Counted from the stretch's first letter, positions 1 through 9,556 are shown. The stretch is DNA of 36,474 bases from a bacterium (GCA_902810715.1 CADDYS010000011.1:1-36474), one strand, 5' to 3'. The notes: generated by a model from the sequence alone, not told the origin. A program made the numbers and translations.

Positions 1-40
1 CTCCATAAATGGAGCAACTACAATTAGTGGAGCAACTACA
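1..40. repeat. Short palindrome plus 12-bp direct repeat at the window edge
   Basis: Bases 1-14 form a palindrome (CTCCAT-AA-ATGGAG). The 12-mer GGAGCAACTACA occurs at 11-22 and again at 29-40, an 18-bp period. The core CCATAAATGG followed by CAAyTACA recurs at 5471-5489. The element is cut by the window edge, so its full extent is unknown. Possibly a small dispersed intergenic repeat. Confidence 0.4.
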
Positions 41-137
41 CTTAAATAATCAAAGCATGTGTGATGCTGTGGTAGGGTATAAATGAAAAAATATCGGGTT
101 GGGTCTTTCATTGATCAGTTAGCGAGAGTAGCAGAGA

Positions 138-1073
138 ATGGGCAAGCAAGTATCGCGAAAATGGAAGAAAGCAGCAGTTGCCGGACTTGGTCTTATCGTA
201 ATCTTAGTCCTATCCGGTATCCTCTTTTTTAACCTAAGCAAGCTTTTAAATACAAAACCTGCAAGCCATACAGCGGTAAGCACCGCCGGCAAATCAAGCT
301 CGAAAATCGCAGACCGTACGATGCGGGCCCGCAAACGCGACAAGAAAAAATCGTACGGCCGTTCTAAGAAACCATTGAGGTCAAACCAGCTTTTCGTTCC
401 TAAAAGTATCCCCGTTCTTATGTACCATTGCATTAACGACAAGACAAGGTTTGCAAACTCGACTGAGCAATCTTTGACCATACCGACTAAGGTATTTACC
501 GATCAACTTGATTGGCTTGAAACACACGGATACCATGTGGTAAGTCTAAATGACGCCTACGCCGCGATGACTTCTGGCAAACCGCTGCCCAGTAAACCGG
601 TTGTCCTTACCTTTGACGATGGGGCTCCCGATGCCTATACCAACGTTTATCCCATTCTCAGCCAGCGGGAATTAAGCGGGGCATTCTTCATTATCGTCGC
701 ACGTGTGGACAATGACGAAGGTCTTAACTGGGCAAAGCTAACAGAGATGGCAAATGCCGGCATGCAGATAGAATCGCATACAATGACCCATGCAGACCTG
801 CCCACCGGGTCACCCGAAGAGATGGTTTATGAGTTAAAACAATCCAAGGCGCTGATTGAAGAGAGGCTTGGCCGGCCGGCCGATTTTATAGCCTACCCGT
901 TCGGTGAAGTTAACCAGGTGGTTATCGAGGCAACTAAGCAGGCGGGCTATTCCGCGGCTTTTACCATACGCCCCGGGCCCTGGCAGGCGGGCGATAATCT
1001 CTTTACTCTTAAGAGAGTCCGGGTCTCCCGCGGGGAAACCATAGCGACATTTGCAGGCGAACTCGGTCGATGA
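138..1073 (+). CDS. Membrane-anchored polysaccharide deacetylase (NodB/CE4 family)
   Basis: Predicted to remove N- or O-acetyl groups from an envelope polysaccharide or peptidoglycan. The N terminus has a short basic stretch and one hydrophobic segment (about residues 13-36), an uncleaved anchor or signal peptide, then a Lys/Arg-rich linker (about 50-80). The NodB domain begins at VPVLMYH (about 93), has the TFDDG metal/catalytic motif (about 158) and the H-x3-H zinc motif in SHTMTH (about 213). The length of 311 aa is normal for an anchored CE4 enzyme. The ATG start lacks a strong Shine-Dalgarno. The gene is convergent with the P-type ATPase, 14 bases from its stop, with no hairpin between them. 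The exact substrate cannot be read from sequence. Confidence 0.88.
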   Translation: MGKQVSRKWKKAAVAGLGLIVILVLSGILFFNLSKLLNTKPASHTAVSTAGKSSSKIADRTMRARKRDKKKSYGRSKKPLRSNQLFVPKSIPVLMYHCINDKTRFANSTEQSLTIPTKVFTDQLDWLETHGYHVVSLNDAYAAMTSGKPLPSKPVVLTFDDGAPDAYTNVYPILSQRELSGAFFIIVARVDNDEGLNWAKLTEMANAGMQIESHTMTHADLPTGSPEEMVYELKQSKALIEERLGRPADFIAYPFGEVNQVVIEATKQAGYSAAFTIRPGPWQAGDNLFTLKRVRVSRGETIATFAGELGR

Positions 1074-1087
1074 CAATTCCGCCTTAT

Positions 1088-3634
1088 TTAAAACGCGATT
1101 CTCTTATAAAATATCCGCTTTGCAACTTCCGCCCCAATAATATAGAGCGCAAGGATCGCCCCAAGAGCGGCAAGAAACACCGGCGGCACCGTCGTAAATG
1201 AAAATAGTTTAGAGAGAGACGTGTAAGGAAGGATAGTGCTTACAGCCACCACGATTAGGGTTGCCGCCAATAGATATCGACTGGGTCTGCTTCTAAAGAA
1301 GGGCCTTTTGGTGCGGATAATCAAAACGACCAGCGACGCTGAGGTAACCGACTCGATAAACCAGCCGGTCCGAAACTCAGTCGGACCCGCATGCAGTATT
1401 AACAGCAACAACCCGAAAGTAAGAAAGTCAAATACAGAGCTTAAAGCACCGAAGACCAGCATAAACTTGCGGATAAAATTGATGTTCCATCGCCTCGGGT
1501 GGTCGACCAACTCCCGGTCCACACTATCGGTCGAGATTGTGGTCTCCGGAAAATCGGTCAGTAGATTAGTCAGAAGAATCTGAGTCGGCAAAAGCGGCAG
1601 AAACGGCAGAAAAAGAGAGGCCCCCGCCATAGAAAACATGTTCCCAAAATTGGCGCTGGTCGCCATAAACACGTATTTTAGCGTGTTGGCAAACGTAGTT
1701 CTTCCCTCATGCACTCCTTTTGTTAAAACACCAAGGTCTTTTTCAAGGAGCACGATATCCGCCGCTTCTTTAGCTACATCAACTGCTGTATTCACTGATA
1801 TCCCAACATCGGCGGCGTGTAGGGCCGGCCCATCATTTATCCCATCTCCAAGGTATCCAACGGCATTACCGGCCTTTCTTAGTGCTAAAAGAATGCGCTC
1901 TTTTTGGTTGGGTTCGACCTCGGCGAAAATATCCGCATGGTTCACCTGCCGAAGAAGCGCGCCGTCGCTCATTCGCATCAAGTCCGATCCTGTAATAATT
2001 TTTAAGTTCTCTATTCCTACCTGCTTGCCTACGCTTGCAGCAACCAATTTGTTGTCACCGGTTATGACTTTAAGGGAAACGCCCAGGCGGTTCAGGCGAT
2101 CTAGGGTCTCGGCAATCCCCGGCTTGGGCGGGTCGAACAAGAGAAGAAAGCCGATAAAAGTCATGTCTTTTTCGCTATCTTTAGTGATATCCGAGGCAGG
2201 CCCCATGTCCTTATAGGCAACCCCCAGGGTACGAAATCCCTGTGCGCTAAAGTCCCTATACTGCTCTTCGATGCCATCTCTAACATCACCTATATCCACA
2301 ACTTCGCCCTCGGCGGTTTCGGCCCTTGTGCAAACCGCAAGCATGTTTGCTAGAGCGCCTTTGGTTGCCATGATGCGTGAGTTGTCCTTTGAAACTAAAA
2401 CACTAAGTCTCTTGCGGATAAAATCATACGGCACCTCATCCACCTTCTTGTAGTCAGATAAGTCAAGCTTCTTGGATGTGCGAATCGCCTCGTCGATCGG
2501 ATCCATAAAACCTGCTTCAAAAAACGCGTTGATATAGGCGTAAAGAAACACCTTGTCGCTATCATGGCCGCTGATATCTATAGCACCGCGTACACGCACC
2601 ACGCCCTCGGTTATGGTACCGGTTTTGTCGGAGCAAAGGACGTTCATGCTGCCGAAATTCTCAATGGAGGCAAGCCGCTTCACGATTACCTTGTCTTTGG
2701 CCATGCGCTTTGCCCCCTGGGCAAGGTTAATGCTGATGATAGCAGGTAAAAGCTGCGGCGTAAGACCAACGGCAAGCGCAAGCGAGAAAAGAAAAGATTC
2801 AAGAACCGGGCGGTGTAGGTAAACGTTAATTGCGAAAATCGCAATAACCAGCATAAGCGTGACCTCGATGAGAAAGTACCCAAACCGTCTGACGCCGCGC
2901 TCAAACTCGGTCTCCGGTGATCTTAACCCTAACCGCTCGGATATCTTGCCAAACTCAGTTGACTTGCCGGTTCTAACAACAAGTACTCTCCCGCTACCAC
3001 TAACAACATGAGTCCCCATAAAAAGAGCATTAAATCTTTTGGCCAGAGGTGCGTCGGTGGCCGTTAGCGCGGGTATCTTCTCTACCGGGTAGGTCTCGCC
3101 GGTAAGCGTCGCCTCATCGACAAACAAGTCAGTCGATTCCAGAACCACGCAATCCCCGGGGATGGCATCCCCCGCCGCTAGAATTACGACATCGCCCGGC
3201 ACGATATCCTCGATAGGTATATCCTTCTGTCTGCCATCCCGAAACACCGTCGCTTTTACCTCAACAATGGCGAGCAGCTTCTCAACGGCATCGGTCGCCC
3301 CCCGCTCCTGCCAAAAACTTAGAGTACCGCTTATAAAAATAATCGCCATTATGATCGAGGCGGTTGTGCGATCTTGCAAGAAAAAAGATAATATCGCCGC
3401 AAATATGAGGATAAGAATTATCGGGCTTTTAAATTGGGACAAAAAGAGCGAGAGCGATGAGGCTCTTTTTCTAGGCCTTAAGAGATTGGGGCCATACTCT
3501 CTAAGGCGAAGCCTTGCCTTGCTACTAGCCAAGCCATTCGGCGTGGCTTTAAGCTCTTTAAGGAGTGTCTCAACAGGCACACTCCAAAACGCATTTTGAT
3601 AAGGTTGTGTACTTTTAACCATTTCACCATTCAC
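1088..3634 (-). CDS. mgtA: Magnesium-translocating P-type ATPase (type IIIB, MgtA-like)
   Basis: ATP-driven Mg2+ importer of the cytoplasmic membrane. The 848 residues follow the P3B order: N-terminal cation-ATPase domain, two transmembrane hairpins, actuator domain with the TGE motif in LTGETYPVEK, phosphorylation motif CSDKTGT (about 335), TGDN (about 526), GDGINDGPAL (about 598) and a six-segment membrane C terminus. The family usually has CTDKTGT; the Ser here is a conservative change. The start is GTG at 3634; an in-frame ATG at 3622 is an alternative and neither has a convincing ribosome site. It begins 5 bases after the UbiB-like gene ends, so the two are probably cotranscribed. No Mg2+-sensing leader could be recognised because the gene has no separate leader. 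Confidence 0.9.
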   Translation of the reverse strand: MNGEMVKSTQPYQNAFWSVPVETLLKELKATPNGLASSKARLRLREYGPNLLRPRKRASSLSLFLSQFKSPIILILIFAAILSFFLQDRTTASIIMAIIFISGTLSFWQERGATDAVEKLLAIVEVKATVFRDGRQKDIPIEDIVPGDVVILAAGDAIPGDCVVLESTDLFVDEATLTGETYPVEKIPALTATDAPLAKRFNALFMGTHVVSGSGRVLVVRTGKSTEFGKISERLGLRSPETEFERGVRRFGYFLIEVTLMLVIAIFAINVYLHRPVLESFLFSLALAVGLTPQLLPAIISINLAQGAKRMAKDKVIVKRLASIENFGSMNVLCSDKTGTITEGVVRVRGAIDISGHDSDKVFLYAYINAFFEAGFMDPIDEAIRTSKKLDLSDYKKVDEVPYDFIRKRLSVLVSKDNSRIMATKGALANMLAVCTRAETAEGEVVDIGDVRDGIEEQYRDFSAQGFRTLGVAYKDMGPASDITKDSEKDMTFIGFLLLFDPPKPGIAETLDRLNRLGVSLKVITGDNKLVAASVGKQVGIENLKIITGSDLMRMSDGALLRQVNHADIFAEVEPNQKERILLALRKAGNAVGYLGDGINDGPALHAADVGISVNTAVDVAKEAADIVLLEKDLGVLTKGVHEGRTTFANTLKYVFMATSANFGNMFSMAGASLFLPFLPLLPTQILLTNLLTDFPETTISTDSVDRELVDHPRRWNINFIRKFMLVFGALSSVFDFLTFGLLLLILHAGPTEFRTGWFIESVTSASLVVLIIRTKRPFFRSRPSRYLLAATLIVVAVSTILPYTSLSKLFSFTTVPPVFLAALGAILALYIIGAEVAKRIFYKRIAF

Positions 3635-3638
3635 CCAT

Positions 3639-5282
3639 TCACCGGTTTAGCGGTTTACCGGCTCTTGTTCTCCTAAGCCTACTAATCTGATTTACCAAAA
3701 ACGGTAGCAGAAGACTAACCGCTGTGAGGATAGCAGCGGTTAGAATACCAACTATAAGACGATTTACCATTGAGCTAATACGGATGAATTCCTCATCTAA
3801 TCTGGGCTGCTGTGTTACAACAGTTAGCTCACCTCTTGTCAACTGCCCGAGAATTCGGCGGATTTGCCGAGGAGCCTTTGAAGCGACATCGGCATACTCG
3901 GTAAGCGCCATTAAGCCCCGCCTTGCGACGGCGAAAGGCGAACGGGTTTCTTCCCAGACCCTTCTTGCAAAAGGAGCCATAGCTTCAGCGAACTTGAAAT
4001 CCGGGTTGAGCTGAAGAACCAGGCTTTCCTCCATCGAAACCGTCTTGATCAAAAGCGCGAGGTTTGGCGGCATACGAAGATTGTGCCGCCTGACTAAGGA
4101 TGACACATCGTTTAGGACGTTCTTTACGTTTACCTGCCGAAGCGAGAGCCCGTAATACTTCATGATCATGTTGCTTATCTCACTTCTTAAAGCACCGAAG
4201 TGCCCAACGCGCCCGGCCACGCCAAGATCGACGTAGGCATCAATTATTCCATCGGGGTCTTGGGCAAAGATGGAGATGAAGAGCTCGACCAGATTGGCTT
4301 TGGTTTCCTGGTCGATGTATCCCACCATCCCAAAATCAACGATACCGATAACCCCTCCTTCCATGACAAAGAAGTTTGCCGGGTGCGGGTCGGCGTGAAA
4401 AAAGCCGTGCTCAAAAACCTGCTCAAGAAGGATATCCGCACTTCGCTTTGCAACCATCTTGGGGTCGGCTCCCGCCTCTTCAAGGGCAAGGATATCGTTG
4501 ATTCTTAGGCCGGTTACGCGCTCCAGCGTAATTACGCCATCTGTCGCGTAATCCCAATAAACACGCGGGATATAGACCCGCCCATCGCCTTCAAAGTTCT
4601 CACGGAAGTGGTCGGCATTTCGCCCCTCCCGTACATAGTCCAGTTCTGCTAAAAGCGTTTGCGTAAACTCCCTGGCTATACCCTGAAAATCAAAATTGCG
4701 CGCGGCCGGTAATCTACGATTTGCAAGCCGGGCAAGCTCTGTGATGATATCTACATCAACCGTGACCTGCTCTTGGACCCCGGGGCGCTTCACCTTAACC
4801 ACCACGCTCTCGCCGGTTTTAAGCTCTGCAGCATGTACCTGGCCAATAGATGCGCTTGCCAAGGGCTGTGGATCAAAGTATGCAAATATCTCATCAACGC
4901 TCTTATGTAGCTCTATCTCTATCTCCTGACGGATAAGCGAGACACCGACGGGCGGTACTTGATCAAGAAGTTTCTCAAGCTCGCGTATATACTCCGGCGG
5001 GAGCAAATCCACCCGAGTGCTTAGAATCTGTCCCATCTTTATAAAGGTTGTACCAAGCTCCTCAAATACCATGCGCACGTGCTCGGCCTGCGTGTACGGC
5101 TCGGCGCGCCTCGGATGCCCTAAAATCCCAAGGTGAAACGGCACAAACCTGGTTAGACCAAGCTGAGTTACTAAAAACCCAAACCCGTGCCTTAAGAGCG
5201 CGCTTACGATTTGGCGGTAACGCTTTCTGTATCGGCGGGATACAGCCAGGCGAATGCCTATTTGCGGAAGAATGCTTGCCAT
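3639..5282 (-). CDS. ABC1/UbiB-family atypical protein kinase-like ATPase
   Basis: Member of the ABC1/ADCK/UbiB family, whose better-studied members are ATPases supporting isoprenoid-quinone biosynthesis at the membrane. Visible are the family's KxGQ-type segment (FIKMGQILSTR), the Ala-rich nucleotide loop (ASASIGQVHAAEL), a VVKVKRPG lysine, the catalytic loop HADPHPANF (about 297) and DFG (about 318). Two hydrophobic segments at the C terminus (about 505-535) anchor it. The length of 547 aa is typical. The ATG start is preceded by GGGAGA. It lies directly upstream of mgtA. The role in quinone or other lipid metabolism is inferred from the family; no other quinone gene is nearby. Confidence 0.87.
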   Translation of the reverse strand: MASILPQIGIRLAVSRRYRKRYRQIVSALLRHGFGFLVTQLGLTRFVPFHLGILGHPRRAEPYTQAEHVRMVFEELGTTFIKMGQILSTRVDLLPPEYIRELEKLLDQVPPVGVSLIRQEIEIELHKSVDEIFAYFDPQPLASASIGQVHAAELKTGESVVVKVKRPGVQEQVTVDVDIITELARLANRRLPAARNFDFQGIAREFTQTLLAELDYVREGRNADHFRENFEGDGRVYIPRVYWDYATDGVITLERVTGLRINDILALEEAGADPKMVAKRSADILLEQVFEHGFFHADPHPANFFVMEGGVIGIVDFGMVGYIDQETKANLVELFISIFAQDPDGIIDAYVDLGVAGRVGHFGALRSEISNMIMKYYGLSLRQVNVKNVLNDVSSLVRRHNLRMPPNLALLIKTVSMEESLVLQLNPDFKFAEAMAPFARRVWEETRSPFAVARRGLMALTEYADVASKAPRQIRRILGQLTRGELTVVTQQPRLDEEFIRISSMVNRLIVGILTAAILTAVSLLLPFLVNQISRLRRTRAGKPLNR

Positions 5283-5439
5283 TAATGTCTCCCGGTAACT
5301 GTCTTCTTATTCCAATCTTCAGCCTTAATATAGATTGTTCCCAAAATAGGCGTCTGGTCTATGGTTCATGCAAATCGGATCCTTAACGAAAGATATGCAA
5401 AAGGACGAGATCGGCAAAGAAGAGCAGCACTCTGGCACT

Positions 5440-5482
5440 AAACGCAGGGCTGAAGCCCTGCGTTTGCGCCCCATAAATGGGC
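5440..5482. repeat. Double-hairpin intergenic element (REP-like or terminator)
   Basis: Two hairpins follow one another. The first has a perfect 11-bp stem (AAACGCAGGGC, 5440-5450, with 5455-5465) and a TGAA loop. The second is CCCAT-AA-ATGGG (5470-5481). They lie in the 244-bp gap between the end of the radical-SAM gene (5527) and the start of the UbiB-like gene (5282), both on the minus strand. They could end transcription of the radical-SAM operon or be a dispersed REP-type element. The second hairpin's core matches the window start. Confidence 0.55.
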
Positions 5483-5526
5483 AATTACATTTTTATTCCG
5501 CGGACCCAGAACCCCGTCTCTGGACC

Positions 5527-6924
5527 CTATTTCGACACCCACTCCTCATACCAACCGTACTCAGTCTCCCAGGTGTCTTTATACATCTCCTTAACCTTAT
5601 TCGAGTATTCTCTTAGTTCGGGTATAAACTCGTTTAAGATCCTGTCGGCACCATCGTGAGTCGGACGTGCACCGAACTTTTTAACCAGCCCGGCCATCGC
5701 TCCCGGATGGTCTATAATCGGGCACGGACGGATATGGTTGCGCCCGAAGGGCTGTGCTTTCCTGATTCCCTTAAAGAAATCGGAATTAAGTGAGTCTACA
5801 AGAGAGTGGTCCTTTATGTTGTGCGTTGAGAAGTGGCAGAAAATGCACGGTTCAACATCGCCCCTGTTTGTTATGTGCATGAATTGTCTTCCGCCGGCAA
5901 GACATCCGCTGGTCAGCGCCCCGTCTCCCCAGAAATCGATAAGAAGAATCGGCCTGGTAGAGCGCAGATGGCTCACGCGCCTGCGTATAAGGTCCCTTTG
6001 CTCTGGAGTCGGCATAAGCGAGAGATCGGGTTCACGGCCCACCGGCATGTAGTTAAAGTACCAGCCAAATATCGCACCCTTTTCCACCATGAGATCGATA
6101 AACTCGTCAGAGACGACAACTTCGGTGTTTTTCCTGGTCGGTGTTGCCGAGAACATGAACGGGGCTCCCGACTTGCGAAGCATATCGGCCGCGCGCATGA
6201 TTTTCTCAAAAACCCCCTGCCCACGGCGACCATCGGTCTCTTCTTGCATCCCCTCAATGCTTAAGACAAGGATGGCATTTCCAAGCTTGGCAAGCTTTTC
6301 TACAACCCGCTCGTTTACCACGGTCGCGTTTGTAAAGATTTGAAACGAGGCATCCGTGTTCTGTTCAAGAATGTTAAATAAAGGCTTATAGAGAAGAGGC
6401 TCTCCACCAAGAATAGTATAAAAGCTAATACCGATTTCTTTGCCTTCGTCTATTACGCGCTGCATGACATCTGCCGGTAGGTCGTCACGCTCGCTGTACT
6501 CGCCCGCGAAACATCCGTCGCATTTTAAGTTACAACGCATAGTCGGACTTATTAAAATAGTAAAAGGCGGCGTTACACCGTGTTTCTTTTCGTAACGACC
6601 GCGGGTGTGTGCGTCGAAGAACACCGACTGCACGATGAAATTTGCGATACCCTTGCGATAGGTATCGCTCAGTTCCCTCCCCAGCTTCTTTGCAAGTACG
6701 ACTGATGGATGGCCGGTACGGAAGGCTTCACGCACCACCCTAACCGAGTTTGCGTCGGTGTGCGAAGGCGCAAGCCGCTCAAGCAAATAGGTAAGTCTAA
6801 TTAGATTATCGTCCGAAGCTTTGCTGATTAGTTTGATTGCCAGGTTAACAGATTGCTCAAGTGTATATCGCCTGATATGCTTACCGACGCCGGCATGTTT
6901 CTTGACCACTTCCTGCACTCGCAT
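5527..6924 (-). CDS. Radical SAM protein with Cys-rich C-terminal (SPASM-like) region
   Basis: Radical S-adenosylmethionine enzyme, 465 aa. An all-helical N-terminal region of about 110 residues precedes the core. The cluster motif CNLKCDGC (CxxxCxxC, about 131-138) follows SPTMR, and a GGEP-like SAM-binding element is in TILGGEPLLY. The C-terminal part has further cysteines (SGCLAGG, PCIFCHF, CPIIDHPG) consistent with an auxiliary Fe-S cluster. The ATG at 6924 follows a G-rich ribosome site and begins 22 bases after the B12-dependent radical-SAM gene ends, so the two form an operon. The substrate is unknown. The co-encoded B12 enzyme suggests a two-step modification of one product, possibly a lipid or cofactor; that is inference. 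Confidence 0.8.
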   Translation of the reverse strand: MRVQEVVKKHAGVGKHIRRYTLEQSVNLAIKLISKASDDNLIRLTYLLERLAPSHTDANSVRVVREAFRTGHPSVVLAKKLGRELSDTYRKGIANFIVQSVFFDAHTRGRYEKKHGVTPPFTILISPTMRCNLKCDGCFAGEYSERDDLPADVMQRVIDEGKEIGISFYTILGGEPLLYKPLFNILEQNTDASFQIFTNATVVNERVVEKLAKLGNAILVLSIEGMQEETDGRRGQGVFEKIMRAADMLRKSGAPFMFSATPTRKNTEVVVSDEFIDLMVEKGAIFGWYFNYMPVGREPDLSLMPTPEQRDLIRRRVSHLRSTRPILLIDFWGDGALTSGCLAGGRQFMHITNRGDVEPCIFCHFSTHNIKDHSLVDSLNSDFFKGIRKAQPFGRNHIRPCPIIDHPGAMAGLVKKFGARPTHDGADRILNEFIPELREYSNKVKEMYKDTWETEYGWYEEWVSK

Positions 6925-6946
6925 CCTAATCCCCCCAGGTTAATAT

Positions 6947-8329
6947 TTATTTAGGTTCTGCTCGAAAGTGTCCTTTCAGATAACTTTTTGCCCTGAGCAT
7001 GTTATTATATAGTTGTATCCCCTGCACAATGTTGTCGAGGGAAAAATTCGATGGCGATTTGAATGCCATCTTTATGTTTGAAATCAACGAAACGCGCCTG
7101 TAGAGCTTACAAAATTCCCTGTAAAATTGCTTAAGCGGTAACTTAGTAGGAAGCACAGCATGGAAAAAGTCGAATAGTTCGTAATTTTTACTTGTAAGCT
7201 GGTGCAGTTTTTCCGCAAACAGGTCCGTCCCGGGGAGCGGCGTAAGTACCGTAATCTGGCATGATGAAACTTTTAGTTTCCTGATGTATTTTTGCAGCAG
7301 CCGGAAGTCGTTGCGACCAAAATCCGGGTCGACGATAAACGCCGCCCAAATTTCGATGTCGTTATCGTGTAGTACCTTCACCGCTTCCATGTTCGCCTCA
7401 ACATTGTTTTTCTTATTTAACTTATTAAGATGTTCTTCATCGAAACTCTCAAACCCGATAAGCACCCACCGCAAACCGGCATCCCGCAGGCGGCGGATCA
7501 TATCGGGGTGCTTGGCAATTGTATCGGTGCGTGCCTGACAACCGTAACTTTTCTTGATACCCGATTCTTTAATAAGCTGGGCTATGCGCTCGGTTCGCGA
7601 GACATTGCTCATGAAGTTGTCGTCGGAGAAGAGGATATGCTTTGTAGGGGCCAGCTTGATTTCTTCAAGAACCCGCTCAGGGTTTTTCTGGCGGTAACGA
7701 CCCCGGTTAAACTTCCAAACCGAGCAGAAAGTACACCTGTACGGACAGCCGCGCGCGGTTTCTATCATGGTTACGGGCACCATGTCGCGGAAGAAATATC
7801 TCTCCGCATAGGGCTCAGTTATTTTGCGGTTTACCAGCGGCAACTGGTTAAGATCGCTTATCAACGACCGCTCGCCGGTAAACACAGGCTCACCGTCTTT
7901 TAAGAATGTAAGCCCCTTGAGGTCGGAGTAGTCCTCACCCGCTTCAACACGAGCCAGAAGCTCGGGCGCAACCTCCTCTCCCTCACCTGCAACTATCACA
8001 TCACACCTACCAAGAAAATCAGATGGATTAAGTGCGGCATGATGGCCGCCGACAAACGTAAAAGCTTTGGGGAGAACCCGGTGGACCGTCTTGAGCACCG
8101 CTTGCCCTGCGTAAACTGCCGTTGTAAACGGGATTGCTACACCTACCGCATCCGGTTTGTTGGCGGTAAGAAATTTTTCGAGGTTTCGGTCGAGTCGCAT
8201 ATCCAACATGCATAGATCATGCGAAGCAAGTGCACCGGCAACGGCCTCAAGGCCTAGAGGTTCGGTAAGCGCAACATGATGGAACCCTATGTAATGACCT
8301 TGTGAAGGCTGTATCAACGCGACCTTCAT
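6947..8329 (-). CDS. B12-binding-domain radical SAM protein (class B)
   Basis: Cobalamin-dependent radical-SAM enzyme, 460 aa. The N-terminal 140 residues look like a Rossmann-type B12-binding domain (PDAVGVAIPFTT, FVGGHHAALNP, VIVAGEGEE). The radical-SAM motif CPYRCTFC (CxxxCxxC) sits near residue 196, followed by SDDNFMSN and a TIM-barrel core. The family (BchE/HpnP-like architecture) includes methyltransferases and cyclases, and the substrate cannot be assigned. It is the first gene of a two-gene minus-strand operon with the downstream radical-SAM protein. The ATG start at 8329 faces the divergent ABC transporter across a 247-bp gap. Confidence 0.82.
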   Translation of the reverse strand: MKVALIQPSQGHYIGFHHVALTEPLGLEAVAGALASHDLCMLDMRLDRNLEKFLTANKPDAVGVAIPFTTAVYAGQAVLKTVHRVLPKAFTFVGGHHAALNPSDFLGRCDVIVAGEGEEVAPELLARVEAGEDYSDLKGLTFLKDGEPVFTGERSLISDLNQLPLVNRKITEPYAERYFFRDMVPVTMIETARGCPYRCTFCSVWKFNRGRYRQKNPERVLEEIKLAPTKHILFSDDNFMSNVSRTERIAQLIKESGIKKSYGCQARTDTIAKHPDMIRRLRDAGLRWVLIGFESFDEEHLNKLNKKNNVEANMEAVKVLHDNDIEIWAAFIVDPDFGRNDFRLLQKYIRKLKVSSCQITVLTPLPGTDLFAEKLHQLTSKNYELFDFFHAVLPTKLPLKQFYREFCKLYRRVSLISNIKMAFKSPSNFSLDNIVQGIQLYNNMLRAKSYLKGHFRAEPK

Positions 8330-8576
8330 AATCTACCCCCAATAACCAAAGTAGTCTTATCAGGTCTTTTCCCCGCAATTATGCTTGTTTAAACCATAGT
8401 CTGTTGATATAACTGACACTTGTTCGCATATAGCTTGAGAATAAACCAATTACTTGGCAATTGGTAGTGCATATTAAAGATTCGCGTAAATTTATCTTAT
8501 ATAAGAATCTTCCTTATCTAACGAGACACAGAACTTGTTTTTCCATATAGATTATATAGAAAACATTTTTTGCTGC
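8330..8576. promoter_or_regulatory. AT-rich divergent intergenic region with palindromes
   Basis: This gap separates the minus-strand radical-SAM operon from the plus-strand ABC operon, so it should hold both promoters. Visible are CCAATT/AATTGG arms around an ACTTGGC loop near 8447-8465, the perfect palindrome TCTTATATAAGA near 8498-8509, and wider AAGATTC/GAATCTT arms enclosing it. The last two overlap and are a plausible operator. No confident -35/-10 pair was identified. Confidence 0.35.
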
Positions 8577-9556
8577 ATGACTAATACAAACGCGATTGAA
8601 ATTAGAGACCTTACTAAAGCCTACGGCAGCGTTAAGGCCCTCGATGAGCTCAGCCTCGAAGTTGCTAAGGGCACGGTCTTCGGCTTTCTTGGGCCAAACG
8701 GCGCCGGCAAAACCACAACAACAAGGATTCTTGCCGGCCTTGCTTATCCAAGCAGTGGCTCGGTTAAAGTTCTCGGGTATGATGCTGCAAAAGACGGCAT
8801 CCCAGTTAAGCGATCGATGGGATACCTTCCTGATGTCCCAGCCTTTTACGAGTGGATGAAAGCAAAAGAATATCTTATCTTTGCCGGTGAGCTTTTTGGG
8901 CTGCGCGGCACGGAATTAAGGAGGCGTGTGGATTCGCTAATTGAGACAGCAGGACTTAATGGCGTGAATCGGCCTATCGGGGGATTCTCACGCGGGATGA
9001 AACAGCGGCTTGGAATCGCCCAGGCTTTTATCAACGACCCAGATATCCTTTTTTAGATGAGCCAACCTCGGCCCTTGACCCCATCGGGCGCAAGGAGATA
9101 CTTGATATGATCGAGTCGCTATCCGAGAAAAAGACCGTCTTCTTCTCGACTCATATCCTTGCTGATGTTGAGAGGGTTTGCAACTCGGTTGCAATTATTG
9201 ATAAGGGTCGCCTTATAGCACAGGGAAGCCTGGATGAGCTAAAAGATAGATACACCAGGCCGACCTTTACCCTCGAGTTAGATGCAAACGTCGTGCCCCT
9301 GGGTAAAAGGCTTAAGACGGTGCCCTGGGTTACATCGGTAAGCAGCGATAAAAATATCCTCACCGTTGATGTATCGGATGTGAAGGCTGCGCAGGTTGAG
9401 CTTGCGGGTATCATTGCAGAATCTAGCCTGCCGCTTAGAAGACTTGAGCTCAAGGAAACCACACTTGAAGACATCTTCGTCGATCTTGTTCAAGAAAAAA
9501 GCGCAAGGTCGTTTAAGAAGATTAAACCCGGCAGGACGGAGGAGGCGGGCCGATGA
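8577..9556 (+). pseudogene. ABC transporter ATP-binding protein, frameshifted in Walker B
   Basis: This would power an ABC-2-type exporter with the next gene. The first part (ATG at 8577 to TAG at 9054-9056) has Walker A (GPNGAGKTT) and the signature region (GFSRGMKQRLGIAQA). It stops at DPDILF, midway through Walker B. Shifting by one base at 9056 restores LDEPTSALDP and continues through the H-loop (FFSTHIL) to the TGA at 9554-9556. The break is in a run of six T (9049-9054), where seven would keep the frame. Rejoined, the protein would be about 326 aa, normal for the family. The stop overlaps the permease ATG (ATGA). Sequencing error, recent mutation or RNA-polymerase slippage are all possible; the damaged permease next door favours real decay. 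Confidence 0.85.

Noticed and set aside
1-40. CRISPR-like repeat at the window start
   Set aside because: Only two 12-bp units 18 bp apart, with no spacers of regular length or cas genes.
1638-2216. 192-codon frame antisense to mgtA
   Set aside because: It lies within a well-supported ATPase gene and has no protein features.
5527-8329. Assignment of the radical-SAM pair to a specific lipid synthase or methylase
   Set aside because: No diagnostic residues beyond the general family motifs could be seen.
9049-9054. Programmed slippage at the T run as normal expression of the ATPase
   Set aside because: Six T is short for efficient slippage, and the permease is also damaged.
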